DNA of 64,000 nt from assembly GCF_000500045.1 (NCBI RefSeq), contig NZ_AYOT01000146.1:372001-436000 (forward strand), given 5' to 3'. A program made the position numbers and the translations under genes. The notes beneath the pieces were generated by a model. That model worked only from the letters and a program-made list of their open reading frames with translations. It ran no database searches and was not told the origin of the DNA. Positions 30,201 to 37,311 of this stretch are shown here, one piece after another. Source of the DNA: Borrelia persica No12. GTDB lineage: Bacteria > Spirochaetota > Spirochaetia > Borreliales > Borreliaceae. Position 1 is the first letter of the stretch. Each line of letters starts with the position of its first letter.

Positions 30201-31630
30201 TTAAGTTTTAGATGTAAAACATTATCTAACTTAGAAACTTCACCTTGAATATCTGTATTAATATTTACAAGTTTTAATTCCAAATCATTTCCAATACTAT
30301 TCATTTTTGAAAATACATCTTCATTAAAACTATCAATATCATCTCTAACTTTTTCTTTAAATTCAACATATATCTTATTAGAATCATCCTCAAGATCATC
30401 AAGCAATCTCTTAACCCCACCCTGAACATCTGCTATTTTAGAATTAGCATCCCTTAAGCTATCACCTATTCTATCTCTTATATCTTTGTCAAATTGATTT
30501 ATTTTATTATCATATTCTCTATAAATATCACCCACATTAGACTCAATTTGAACCCTAAACTGTTCCAAAATATCTGAAAATTGATCTTCATATTGTCTCA
30601 TTTCTTGTCTTATAGTTTCTTCAAGGGAATTTAACCTAGAATAAGTATTGTCCTTAAAGACAGAACTTAAAGACAACACCTCATTATCTACCAATGATAA
30701 TTTACCTTCAAGTTCCTCTCTTATTTGATTAGAGCGATCATCAACATATATAAAAACCTCACCAAATTTATTTTGCAATTCTTCATTTAACTTAGTGAAA
30801 ATAAAATCCTCTTTATCATTAATTTTAGTTTTGGCCTGCTCTAAAATAAGATCAATAGAATTTTCAATTGATTTATATTTAGTTTCATAAGTATTAAAAG
30901 ACTCTTCCATTGATTTATTATAACTATCTATATTAGATTCAATTTTAAGCAAAAAATCCTTAAACTCATTATCAAGCTTTAGATTACCTCTATCTAAAAT
31001 CTCTCTCTTTTTCTCTTCAACCATTAATAAAGACTCTTGATAAGAGCTAAGATTTTTATCAAGATTGTCCATTCTAACACCAAAATCTCTAATAGTATTA
31101 TCAAATTTTTCCCAACTTGCAACCTTGATAGACTCAAGATTTTCCTTATTTTTTTGATCAAATTTTTCAAAAACAGTATTTAATCTAGAATCAATAGAAT
31201 CAATCTGAGTATTAAAATTTTTCAAAGTTTTTGAAAGCTTATCTACTATTTTGCCATCTACTTGAAGTCGCTGTATATTATCTTGCACTTTAAGAGCCAT
31301 ATCATCTAAGTCTTTAAGCATAGAATCATGGTAAGCAATTTTTTTTTCAACTTCTGCAAAATCATTACTTTTATTTTGAATTTTTTGTTGAACTTCATCT
31401 ATCTTTTTTATAATCTCTATACTAGAACGTTGATATGCTTCCATATCAACAGCAAGATTATTGATCTCTTTTGTCTTCTCGTCAATAAAGTCTTCAAGAT
31501 TATCCTTAGCAATATCAACAAATTTTTTAATCTTATCTAAAGCCCTTGAGCGTCTATCATACTGCCTATAAACAAATAAAATTAAAGAAACCACTAAAAG
31601 ATTAACCAAAATGGTTACAAAATCTATCAT
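24248..31630 (-). CDS. Giant membrane-anchored coiled-coil protein with C-terminal helix-turn-helix-like end
   Basis: A 2460-residue protein, by my estimate near 285 kDa. Residues about 4-20 are one hydrophobic segment (FVTILVNLLVVSLILFV) followed by a basic patch, so it is probably an inner-membrane anchor with the rest in the cytoplasm. Almost the entire remainder is charged, alpha-helical and Gly/Pro-poor. Ten 33-residue tandem repeats occupy 26687-27676. The last 40 residues are different: RQGWSALEISRATKLSVGEV reads like a helix-turn-helix of the type that ends some membrane-anchored DUF6115-like proteins. It lies 8 bases into pheS and 18 bases after the HAD gene. The B. burgdorferi counterpart, as I recall, is shorter (about 2166 residues). 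Function unknown; a structural or nucleoid-tethering role is speculation. Confidence 0.9.
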   Translation of the reverse strand: MIDFVTILVNLLVVSLILFVYRQYDRRSRALDKIKKFVDIAKDNLEDFIDEKTKEINNLAVDMEAYQRSSIEIIKKIDEVQQKIQNKSNDFAEVEKKIAYHDSMLKDLDDMALKVQDNIQRLQVDGKIVDKLSKTLKNFNTQIDSIDSRLNTVFEKFDQKNKENLESIKVASWEKFDNTIRDFGVRMDNLDKNLSSYQESLLMVEEKKREILDRGNLKLDNEFKDFLLKIESNIDSYNKSMEESFNTYETKYKSIENSIDLILEQAKTKINDKEDFIFTKLNEELQNKFGEVFIYVDDRSNQIREELEGKLSLVDNEVLSLSSVFKDNTYSRLNSLEETIRQEMRQYEDQFSDILEQFRVQIESNVGDIYREYDNKINQFDKDIRDRIGDSLRDANSKIADVQGGVKRLLDDLEDDSNKIYVEFKEKVRDDIDSFNEDVFSKMNSIGNDLELKLVNINTDIQGEVSKLDNVLHLKLKEINEKFVNEYSFLEENVNSKYKMLLESFNLKSNELETQFESKYRNIADKFAHDIDDLNVKYDDRFSKMSEKSDYDYQSFEITSKKINEGIHSLNVFLEQNFDSLRRDFESKLNSLNSDINNEVVNLKSHYGEDIGKFVREMEASKLQHENWQKEMQLNLGEMKSNLNKTNEEFVNLIETQRVKGTELSEHIFNELSEHIQKKAIDMHTNWKDELIVLNKSLLDIKISSEELLSSTSSKIESFEKDINERLEYVISKAETCEGSVLDKYKELKDIASKNSEETLSGIKEFIDNQAEIIHDKIIMMLNGFNEDFSNKEDIIKNKIEELNYCFKDFKIECEDVLNNIKTDLDGFIETRVREISEIKMDNQKQVDDFLIQISQDILNKKDMLNNEIDGKLSVWQDKLSEISVNIENVLSSGKMDINSIDSEMTLKINDLKTTFEGLENYYLEKIDEFRNQGNVYADELLQNIMSHFDTDTKELEENLSKKFATILNNSEEFVKEVDSLLKDKRTDIASFQANIDITIDSLNSRFNDINREINEKYSKVISDSRGYSETLASKLENEIGYEIEDISRRLTDKIDILSKNMDDSIEKFKSSFDVSKYQVEDFEIKIKDIVGKEELRISEFLREVEQQYKIRREEAIDYRKAIDNDVIQLKERFMGMISELKNNIEDKSEFLNELYKERFKIIENNFDERYSTFFVESEGAISKIRDEIYKILTDNDERLRAKIAEMDSNFEIIEERSKEILEFEEDLRKKIQENSNNIYDQFNIVKSDVEKEMKLQFDAYMMQAKSAVNDEIEKYENGINDKISILKAIENNFEMIEKDLKEKIGKYNSDLENVIDFKYTELENKYNEKHLLMEKAIDDKTNLVEKLISNKYSELENKYNERHLLVKKAIDDTTNLVEELISNKYFELEDKYNEKHLLVEKAIDDKVNLVEEFISNKCSELEDRYNERHLLVEKAMDDRVNLVEELISSKYSELKDRYDEKYLLVDKTIDDKVNLVEEFISNKCSEFENKYNEKHLLVEKTIDDKANLVEELISSKYAELKDKYNEKYLLIDKAIDDRVNLVEEFISNKCSEFEDKYNEKHLLVEKTIDDRVNLVEELVSSKYAELKDKYNEKYLLIDKAIDDKVNLVEELVSNKYAELKDKYDEKYLLVDKAIDDKTNLISELISDKYAELDNKYSNMHFDVENKLDVFISKLNLELSNSNEKMDRDIKEQLKGLAELKVSLSNIEEDVLKLKEDSYHNLSSHLKLLEEDFFQDLKERSDNLSNSLENFITSSDQRIKSLENEIIKNLEDKENLIRDFRIEIEQELILNKENFYLEFNNEFDIKRRDVENKIALMETNVTNRVDEFINLVDNRQSNFDSWFVKVKDDMVHWQKNTYREFEERSGITKESLNEIKRDIDGIENDLEIVKSSVNQRTKKIFEDLHTDIKDFEDRAYLNLKNISDDVQGKVLNIENTMHSKINSINEKMNLNIEELASQVEIKFLSHQKDLEDKISEINEKLEYEYNLMTSKIESERQDIVSKFFNDRDNFESQVKLIQDDVLSLSEKVNTYQVEIERTVKESYDSFATTLREECVAFENDIKRNLNYSEEDIKTLRNNLNLKVNNIESEFKDKYDLIIKSVDENISQLKLKVLNYDNEFSHFINDTKDNLIAYKASLMGELDDRYNVINTKIVNFERLGAELEKNHGLIEEVYHFKNKLEELRKTLVGEIELVQKYKGDFESIAREIEDVKIRTSDIIEVFNDLKTHQIDIKGIKRDFVECLEFYTSFKERYKKFTESYDEIQVYKTKLKEIKDEQDTILDNYDRINNKDSILKSTLESVDRNFDLINEIETKMNLLFKESSGFKHSLDELRDIMSELLANKDLSKEVLGNVQTLQEMLVEIEDKLEHTQSVREKVAKSETRLENLNIAAEERIKTLGILVKTESKYKDNIGLNNATVRDSVIKLMRQGWSALEISRATKLSVGEVELILELGIISKSDD
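26687..27676 (-). repeat. Ten tandem 99-bp units coding 33-residue hendecad repeats
   Basis: Reading the minus strand from 27676, ten complete units of exactly 99 bp follow one another without gap, and a degenerate eleventh begins at 26686. Each unit reads roughly KYxELxDKYNEKxLLV, then xKAIDDKxNLVEELISN. Thirty-three residues equal three 11-residue hendecads. From unit 4 onward the copies alternate between a KCSE(L/F) form and a KYAELKDKY form, so the sequence also repeats every 198 bp; units 6-7 and 8-9 are nearly identical over long stretches at DNA level. Confidence 0.9.
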
Positions 31631-31648
31631 AAAATATTTTACCCATAC

Positions 31649-32335
31649 TTATATATTTAAAAGTATATATCTTTGTAAGTCTTTATAATTACTAAAAACA
31701 AAATCACACTTCATATATTTAAGCAATTTTTTCTTAGAAAGATAAGCTGTTCTTATACACAAGCTACTAGCACCTAAAATATCATATTCATAAGAATTTC
31801 CAACATATAAGACGTGATTACTATCTACACCCAATTCATCCAAAATTCTTAAAAAAGCTATTTTATTGGGTTTCAAATAACCAGTATCTTCTGATGAATA
31901 TAAAATATCCCAAAAACTATCATCAATACCAAGTAAATTACTTACTCGAGTAGCAATTGGAAAATCTGACATTACTCCCAATTTTATTCCATTAGATTTA
32001 AGAGAATAAATCAAATCATGAACACCAGAATATGGTTTAATATTTCTAAACTTATTACTAAAAGAGTCACCATAATATATTTTCTTTAATAAAAATTCAC
32101 ATCTATTCTTATCAAAACCCAAATAACTAGCAAGCATATTAACTTGCATGGATACCAATTCATCTCTATTTGAAGGAAGGCTTTTTTCTCTCTGTAAAAC
32201 TCTTACTTCTTTCCTTACCTTTTTAAAAGCCAAAAAAAACCTAATATTCTTCAAAAATTCAGGGAACATGATCAAATTCATACTACTCTCAGGATAAAGC
32301 GTCCCATCAAGATCAAATACTACAGCTTTTATCAT
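31649..32335 (-). CDS. HAD-superfamily hydrolase
   Basis: A 228-residue haloacid-dehalogenase-like phosphatase. Motif I is VFDLDGTLYP (nucleophile and general acid Asp), motif II is GVMSDFP, motif III Lys is in TGYLKPNKIAF, and motif IV is YVGNSYEYDILGA. A helical cap lies between motifs I and II (about 25-100). These enzymes remove phosphate from small metabolites; the substrate cannot be told from sequence. It sits between a secreted protein gene (5 bases upstream) and the giant coiled-coil gene (18 bases downstream), so it is co-transcribed with both. Confidence 0.85.
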   Translation of the reverse strand: MIKAVVFDLDGTLYPESSMNLIMFPEFLKNIRFFLAFKKVRKEVRVLQREKSLPSNRDELVSMQVNMLASYLGFDKNRCEFLLKKIYYGDSFSNKFRNIKPYSGVHDLIYSLKSNGIKLGVMSDFPIATRVSNLLGIDDSFWDILYSSEDTGYLKPNKIAFLRILDELGVDSNHVLYVGNSYEYDILGASSLCIRTAYLSKKKLLKYMKCDFVFSNYKDLQRYILLNI

Positions 32336-32340
32336 AATAT

Positions 32341-33594
32341 CTAATTCTTTATCCTTCTTGGTATTGAAACTACAGATATATTCTTTGGAACTTTAACTTT
32401 AACTAAATGAATATACGAATTTGGATATCTATTTAGCAATGACTTAATCGAAGTTTCATCATTAATTTCCATTACAGATACTCTAAAAATCGAATTTTTA
32501 TCAATAAATGGAAACAAAACAACAATATGTTTATGAAAAATTTTTCCTGGAAATCCATCAATCGTTGTATTAATAGAGCCCAAATACATATAACCAGGCT
32601 CTTTTAAAGACAAATAGTACAAAATAAATTCTAAATTATCAATTTCATATCCACGATTTTCAATATACTTTAAAAAAGCAATATTATTTACGTCCAACTC
32701 ATTAATCTTAGACAAATCCAAAGCAGCATCAATATTTTGAAGCTTATATGCAATATTACGACTCCAATCGAGTCCAAAAAAAGGATCTTGTTTAAATTCA
32801 TGGTATTTAGTAAAGCTGTCACCTCTAACTCCAATATGCCTGATTTTAAGATCTTTTATTTTTAAAAGTTTTCCCGTTTTTGCCTTATAAATCGAATCTG
32901 CTACCCATTTACCAAACCCAGAACAATTAAATCCTATAGGCTCTCTTTGTGGTTCTCCTGTCCTAATATATACCATCTCACCAAGCGCATTCATCGCACC
33001 ATCATGTACTTCAAACATCAAAGGAAAAACTTTAAAAAATGATTTAAGACTATCGACCATATTGGAAACATTATCATAAACCTCAAGATATTTAGGATTA
33101 AAGAGTTCAAAATCAATGAAATTATCAATATATTTGACCACTTCTAAAAAAGAACCAGTAGCAATATCATTCATTTTAAAAGGCAATTTAATATCTTTAT
33201 GAATCAAAGTATTAATTAAATAAAAATCAGCACTAGAATACACATCTCCTGCTTTTATTCTAATAAAAGTATCTGCTCTATTGAGGAAAAATATTTTTAC
33301 TTGTTCAATACCATATTTCCCAACCTTAATTACATAAGAACCTGGAAAAATATAAGATACATCATTTTTTCGATTAAAAAAAGAATAGTAAACATAATCT
33401 CCAACTATTGAATTTGACACTTCAACATAATAATCACCCGAAATATAATATCTTTGAGGTTTTATATTAACAGCATTATTACTTGAATTAAAATATTTTG
33501 AATAATTTGATCTAACACTAAAATCATAGAAAAAATTTTCAAATGCAAAAAGACTCAGATTATTAATTATTAAAAATAAAAATATATATTTCAC
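32341..33594 (-). CDS. Secreted protein with NlpC/P60-like cysteine motif
   Basis: A 417-residue protein with a signal peptide (about 1-18). The first 200 residues look beta-rich. Around residue 224 stands FNCSGFGKWVADSIY, which resembles the Cys nucleophile helix of NlpC/P60-type papain-fold peptidases, and at about 354-356 HKHIVVLFPFID could supply the His. The spacing is longer than in ordinary NlpC domains, so this is a divergent relative at best. Peptidoglycan amide cleavage would be the natural guess. Its start overlaps the end of der by 4 bases. Uncharacterised in Borrelia as far as I know. Confidence 0.65.
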   Translation of the reverse strand: MKYIFLFLIINNLSLFAFENFFYDFSVRSNYSKYFNSSNNAVNIKPQRYYISGDYYVEVSNSIVGDYVYYSFFNRKNDVSYIFPGSYVIKVGKYGIEQVKIFFLNRADTFIRIKAGDVYSSADFYLINTLIHKDIKLPFKMNDIATGSFLEVVKYIDNFIDFELFNPKYLEVYDNVSNMVDSLKSFFKVFPLMFEVHDGAMNALGEMVYIRTGEPQREPIGFNCSGFGKWVADSIYKAKTGKLLKIKDLKIRHIGVRGDSFTKYHEFKQDPFFGLDWSRNIAYKLQNIDAALDLSKINELDVNNIAFLKYIENRGYEIDNLEFILYYLSLKEPGYMYLGSINTTIDGFPGKIFHKHIVVLFPFIDKNSIFRVSVMEINDETSIKSLLNRYPNSYIHLVKVKVPKNISVVSIPRRIKN

Positions 33595-34907
33595 TTCAAC
33601 TCTCGTATTCTTTCCCTAAGTTCTATTAAAATTGGAACATTATAATAACCAATTTTACGAATATTATTTACTAAATAATTATAATAAGAATTTGGAAAAT
33701 TGGTTATTTTATTAGCAAATAAAATAAATTTAATAGGATTAACACCAATCTGAGTTATGTATTTAACTTTATGTGAAACATTCAAATGATAATCCTTAAT
33801 CCACAAATTTAACATTTTATTCAAATCAGCAGTATTTGTTTTAAGATCAAGTTGTGCTTTTAATTTAATTGTCTCTTTAAAAAGATTATCCAATCCCATT
33901 TTATTATGTACAGATATTCTTAATACAGGAGAGAAACTTAAAATTGGAAAAAAAAACTTAACACGATCTTTTAAAGCCTCAAAATAACCGCTTTTTGATT
34001 TTACAAGATCCCATTTGGTAAATACAATAATAATTCCCTTACCTCGTTTAGCTGCATAATGAGCAATCTTTTTATCTTGAGATGTTAAATCTTCCTTAAC
34101 ATCAATTAACAAGAAAACAACATCTACCATATCAATTACTCTTAAAGCCCTACTTACAGAATAATGTTCAACAATCTCATTTACTCTTGCACGTCTTCTT
34201 ATTCCAGCCGTATCAATAAGTTCAAATGTTTGAGAATTTCTTTTAAACTTTGCTCTAATAAAATCTCTTGTAGTACCAGCCATCGAAGATACAATAGAAA
34301 CTTCATCTCCTGCTAAAAAATTAACAAGTGTAGACTTGCCCGAATTTGGCTTACCTATAATACCAATCTTAACATCAATATGCTCATCATCTGTCAATTT
34401 ACCCACTGAATCTTTCAAAAAAATTCTTAAATCATTAATTCCCCTTCCATGAGTCGCACTAACTAAAAAATTTTTTTGAAAACCCAATTTTTGAAATTCA
34501 TAAGCCAAAACTTCCTTATGATTACTATCTATTTTATTTAATACTAAAACCACTTTATTACTATATTTTCTCAATACATCAATCAGTTCATAATCTTCTA
34601 GCAATATTTCATTTACATCTAAAACAAGCAAAATCAAATCTATACTATCAAGCAAGTTGATAACCTTATTAACCACAACCTGACTAAATTCATCCTTTAA
34701 AATAGTAAATCCACCAGCATCAATTAAATAAAACTTATAAGAATTTACTTTGCAGACTTCTCTTACCAAATCTCTAGTAACTCCATAAACTTCACTCGTA
34801 ATACTTCTATTTGAACTTAACAGTTTATTAAACAAAGTAGACTTCCCAACATTCGGTCTGCCAACAATAAGCACACTTTTATAATCTTGAATTTTAGCAT
34901 CAATCAA
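33591..34907 (-). CDS. der: Ribosome assembly GTPase Der (EngA)
   Basis: A 438-residue protein with two tandem G domains, the hallmark of Der. Domain 1: GRPNVGKST, DAGG, NKID. Domain 2: GKPNSGKST, DTAG, TKWD. A C-terminal KH-like domain of about 90 residues follows. It acts in maturation of the 50S subunit. The only in-frame start before the first P-loop strand is a TTG at 34907, with AGAGG about 12 bases upstream; this start is less certain than the rest. The downstream gene overlaps by 4 bases. Confidence 0.95.
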   Translation of the reverse strand: MIDAKIQDYKSVLIVGRPNVGKSTLFNKLLSSNRSITSEVYGVTRDLVREVCKVNSYKFYLIDAGGFTILKDEFSQVVVNKVINLLDSIDLILLVLDVNEILLEDYELIDVLRKYSNKVVLVLNKIDSNHKEVLAYEFQKLGFQKNFLVSATHGRGINDLRIFLKDSVGKLTDDEHIDVKIGIIGKPNSGKSTLVNFLAGDEVSIVSSMAGTTRDFIRAKFKRNSQTFELIDTAGIRRRARVNEIVEHYSVSRALRVIDMVDVVFLLIDVKEDLTSQDKKIAHYAAKRGKGIIIVFTKWDLVKSKSGYFEALKDRVKFFFPILSFSPVLRISVHNKMGLDNLFKETIKLKAQLDLKTNTADLNKMLNLWIKDYHLNVSHKVKYITQIGVNPIKFILFANKITNFPNSYYNYLVNNIRKIGYYNVPILIELRERIRELK

Positions 34908-34942
34908 AGTTAATCTACCTCTTTCTTTACGCAGACATTTCT

Positions 34943-34950
34943 ATTATAAT
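34943..34950. promoter_or_regulatory. Overlapping -10-like boxes in the der / GerMN divergent gap
   Basis: ATTATAAT reads TATAAT on both strands (plus 34945-34950, minus 34943-34948) in the 86-base gap between divergent genes. No convincing -35 hexamers accompany them, so a shared, mutually exclusive promoter is only suggested. Confidence 0.3.
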
Positions 34951-34993
34951 ATCAAATATTATAGTTTTATGCCAATTACAAACGGATATTCAA

Positions 34994-35752
34994 TTGATAA
35001 GGAAAAAAAAGAACAGCAGACGCAAGACAATTAACTTCAACCAAATAGATATATTTTTAATATCATTTGCCATATTTCTGACAGTCATATGTTTATTGCT
35101 CATAATAAAAAGCTCACTAATTAATAATATATTTAATGAACAAATTGACAACAATAACGATTTTGAATTTATAAAATCAACACCCAAGAAAATAGAAGCA
35201 AAACTAAACAATACAAAAAATGAAACTATAAAAATGGTCAATGATGACAAATTTTTAATAAAACCACCCGAAATAAAAAAAATCACAGAAGAACTTCAAC
35301 ATCAAGAACACAAAAATTTACAAAACAAAAAAAAAGTTAAACTGTATTTTATTAAAATCACTCCTGAGGGACATTTTTTAAAACAAAGTGTTAAGAGAAA
35401 TATATATTACAATAAAAATATTCTTAAGAAAACATTACAAGCACTAATTAATGGACCAAATGAATATGAACTTAAAAATAATTTTTTAAGCCTAATTCCT
35501 ATCAATACTCAAATATTAAATTTAAGTATAAATGAAGGTATTGCTCATATCAATTTATCTAAGGAATTTTATGAAAATAGCTTTGGAATAGAAGGGACAA
35601 TTAATCAAGTAAAACAAATCATTTCAACATGTCTTGAAATTAAAGGTATTAAAGGAATAACTTTAAAAATTGAAAACAATCCAATAATACTTGAAGATCT
35701 AAATTTAAACTTTTCAGGAATACTAGACAACACAAAGCTTGCTAAATATTAA
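34994..35752 (+). CDS. Membrane-anchored GerMN-domain protein
   Basis: A 252-residue protein. A basic start (RKKKNSRRK) precedes one membrane segment (about 18-38), then a polar Lys/Glu linker, then a C-terminal GerMN (sporulation/spore germination-type) domain from about 115: LQALINGPNEYE, LNLSINEGIAHINLS and INQVKQIISTCLEI. Such domains are found in envelope proteins across bacteria and their ligand is not known. The only usable start near the basic region is TTG at 34994; the ATG at 34969 is in another frame. The 3' end overlaps tlyA by 11 bases on the opposite strand. Confidence 0.75.
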   Translation: MIRKKKNSRRKTINFNQIDIFLISFAIFLTVICLLLIIKSSLINNIFNEQIDNNNDFEFIKSTPKKIEAKLNNTKNETIKMVNDDKFLIKPPEIKKITEELQHQEHKNLQNKKKVKLYFIKITPEGHFLKQSVKRNIYYNKNILKKTLQALINGPNEYELKNNFLSLIPINTQILNLSINEGIAHINLSKEFYENSFGIEGTINQVKQIISTCLEIKGIKGITLKIENNPIILEDLNLNFSGILDNTKLAKY

Positions 35753-36539
35753 AATCAATATCATCAAGAAATGCAAGTGATTTTACGAGATCTGCCCTAC
35801 TATCTCTAGAAACCAAAAACATAAATTCTTGATTTCCTTTCCGACCTTTGGTTGTAAGTTTTAATATACCCTTAATCTGTAGATTATTATCATAAAACTT
35901 TTCAATAACCTTATTTAATATTTCATTCAAATATTTACTCTCAACTACACCATCAAAATCTTTGATATTTAAATCTAAAAACTTAAGCTCAAATTGAGGT
36001 TTAACAAGAGCAATAATCAATTTATCAGAAAGCTTATCAATCAAATCTGCACATATACCAATTACAGATCTAAAAGACACATCAATAACAGCCAAATTGG
36101 GTTGTATGTCGAATTGCTTAACATCAAAAATATTAGTTTTTTCAAAAACTCTAACTCTTGGATCAATTCTTAATTTATAAGAAAGTTGATTAAGTCCAAC
36201 ATCAACTGCATAAACTAATTTTGCACCTTGTTGCAAAAGACAATCCGTAAATCCACCTGTTGAAGCACCAACATCAACACAAATTTTATCTTTAACTATA
36301 ATTTTAAATGCCCCAAGAGACTCAAACAGTTTATGTCCTCCTCTTGAGACAAACTGTTCAGATTTACTCTCAATCAAATCTATTTTACTATTTTTTAATA
36401 TTACAACTTTAGGATTTTTTTCTTTGTGAGAATTAACATATACTCTACCTGTTAAAATTAAAATTCTCAATTCATCTCTTGTTAAATGCAAATAATTCTT
36501 GCAAAGAACATTTAATAAACTATTTTTGTATCCTCTCAA
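35742..36539 (-). CDS. tlyA: TlyA-family rRNA 2'-O-methyltransferase (hemolysin A family)
   Basis: A 265-residue protein with an N-terminal S4 RNA-binding domain (about 5-60, LILTGRVYVN) and a Rossmann methyltransferase domain related to FtsJ/RrmJ. The SAM site reads VDVGASTGGFTDCLLQQGA, and the Lys-Asp-Lys-Glu set is plausible: SRGGHKL, VIDVSF, ALVKPQFE and a late Glu. Family members methylate 16S/23S rRNA cytidines; older names call it hemolysin. The start is a TTG at 36539, overlapping ymdB by 20 bases; no later start codon fits the S4 domain. Confidence 0.88.
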   Translation of the reverse strand: MRGYKNSLLNVLCKNYLHLTRDELRILILTGRVYVNSHKEKNPKVVILKNSKIDLIESKSEQFVSRGGHKLFESLGAFKIIVKDKICVDVGASTGGFTDCLLQQGAKLVYAVDVGLNQLSYKLRIDPRVRVFEKTNIFDVKQFDIQPNLAVIDVSFRSVIGICADLIDKLSDKLIIALVKPQFELKFLDLNIKDFDGVVESKYLNEILNKVIEKFYDNNLQIKGILKLTTKGRKGNQEFMFLVSRDSRADLVKSLAFLDDIDFNI

Positions 36540-37311
36540 TTTTTAAAGCACGTCCTGTATTTAACTGAGAAGTAATAATAACTCCCTGTATAATCACATC
36601 CTCTTCAACAGTCTCTGTCCTTAAAGACATATACTCAAGTAATCCCTTAAGAGAAATTTCAGGATTAAACCCTATTACAGAATTTAAACTACCAGTCATA
36701 CCAAGATCACTAATATAAGCAGTACCCTTACTTAAGATTCTCTCATCGTGAGTCATTATATGTGTATGAGTTCCCACAACTCCAGTTACCAATCCATTTA
36801 CAAAATATCCAAAACTTTCTTTCTCATAATTACTCTCAGCATGAAAATCAACAAAAATAGTTTTAACTTTATTCTTAATCAGATTTATAACTTTTTTCAC
36901 ATTTTCAAAAGGATTCTTAACAATAAAAGTCATGCCTAAAAATCCCTGAATATTGATAACAGCAACTTTTTCACCCTTGACATTCAAAATACAATATCCA
37001 TGTCCTTCAAGCAAATCTGAAAAATTATTTGGCCTTAATATATATTCCTGCTTATTTAAATATTCTCTTATACTATAATCAGCATAAATGTGATTACCCG
37101 TAGTAATCACATTCACACCTGTTCTAAATAAATTTTCAGCTATCTCTGGAGTAATTCCAAACCCACCCGAAGAATTCTCTCCATTAACAATTGTCAAATC
37201 TATATTATATTTATCCTTAAGACCCTTAAGATTAAAGAAAACCTTTTTCAGTCCTCCACTACCTACAATATCTCCAAGTATTAAAGTTCTAATAACACCA
37301 CTATCTTGCAT
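36520..37311 (-). CDS. ymdB: YmdB-family metallophosphoesterase (intact)
   Basis: About 263 residues of the TIGR00282/YmdB family, di-metal phosphodiesterases reported to act on 2',3'-cyclic nucleotides. All ligands are present: GDIVG (Asp14), NGENSS (Glu45, Asn46), TGNH (Asn73, His74), DFHAE (His157) and GTHTH (His182, His184), plus GTAYISDLGMTG. The ATG at 37311 overlaps the rny stop by 11 bases; GTG at 37332 is an alternative. Directly following rny, as in Bacillus and many other bacteria, suggests a joint RNA-turnover role. Compare the defective relative at 56867. Confidence 0.93.
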   Translation of the reverse strand: MQDSGVIRTLILGDIVGSGGLKKVFFNLKGLKDKYNIDLTIVNGENSSGGFGITPEIAENLFRTGVNVITTGNHIYADYSIREYLNKQEYILRPNNFSDLLEGHGYCILNVKGEKVAVINIQGFLGMTFIVKNPFENVKKVINLIKNKVKTIFVDFHAESNYEKESFGYFVNGLVTGVVGTHTHIMTHDERILSKGTAYISDLGMTGSLNSVIGFNPEISLKGLLEYMSLRTETVEEDVIIQGVIITSQLNTGRALKIERIQK

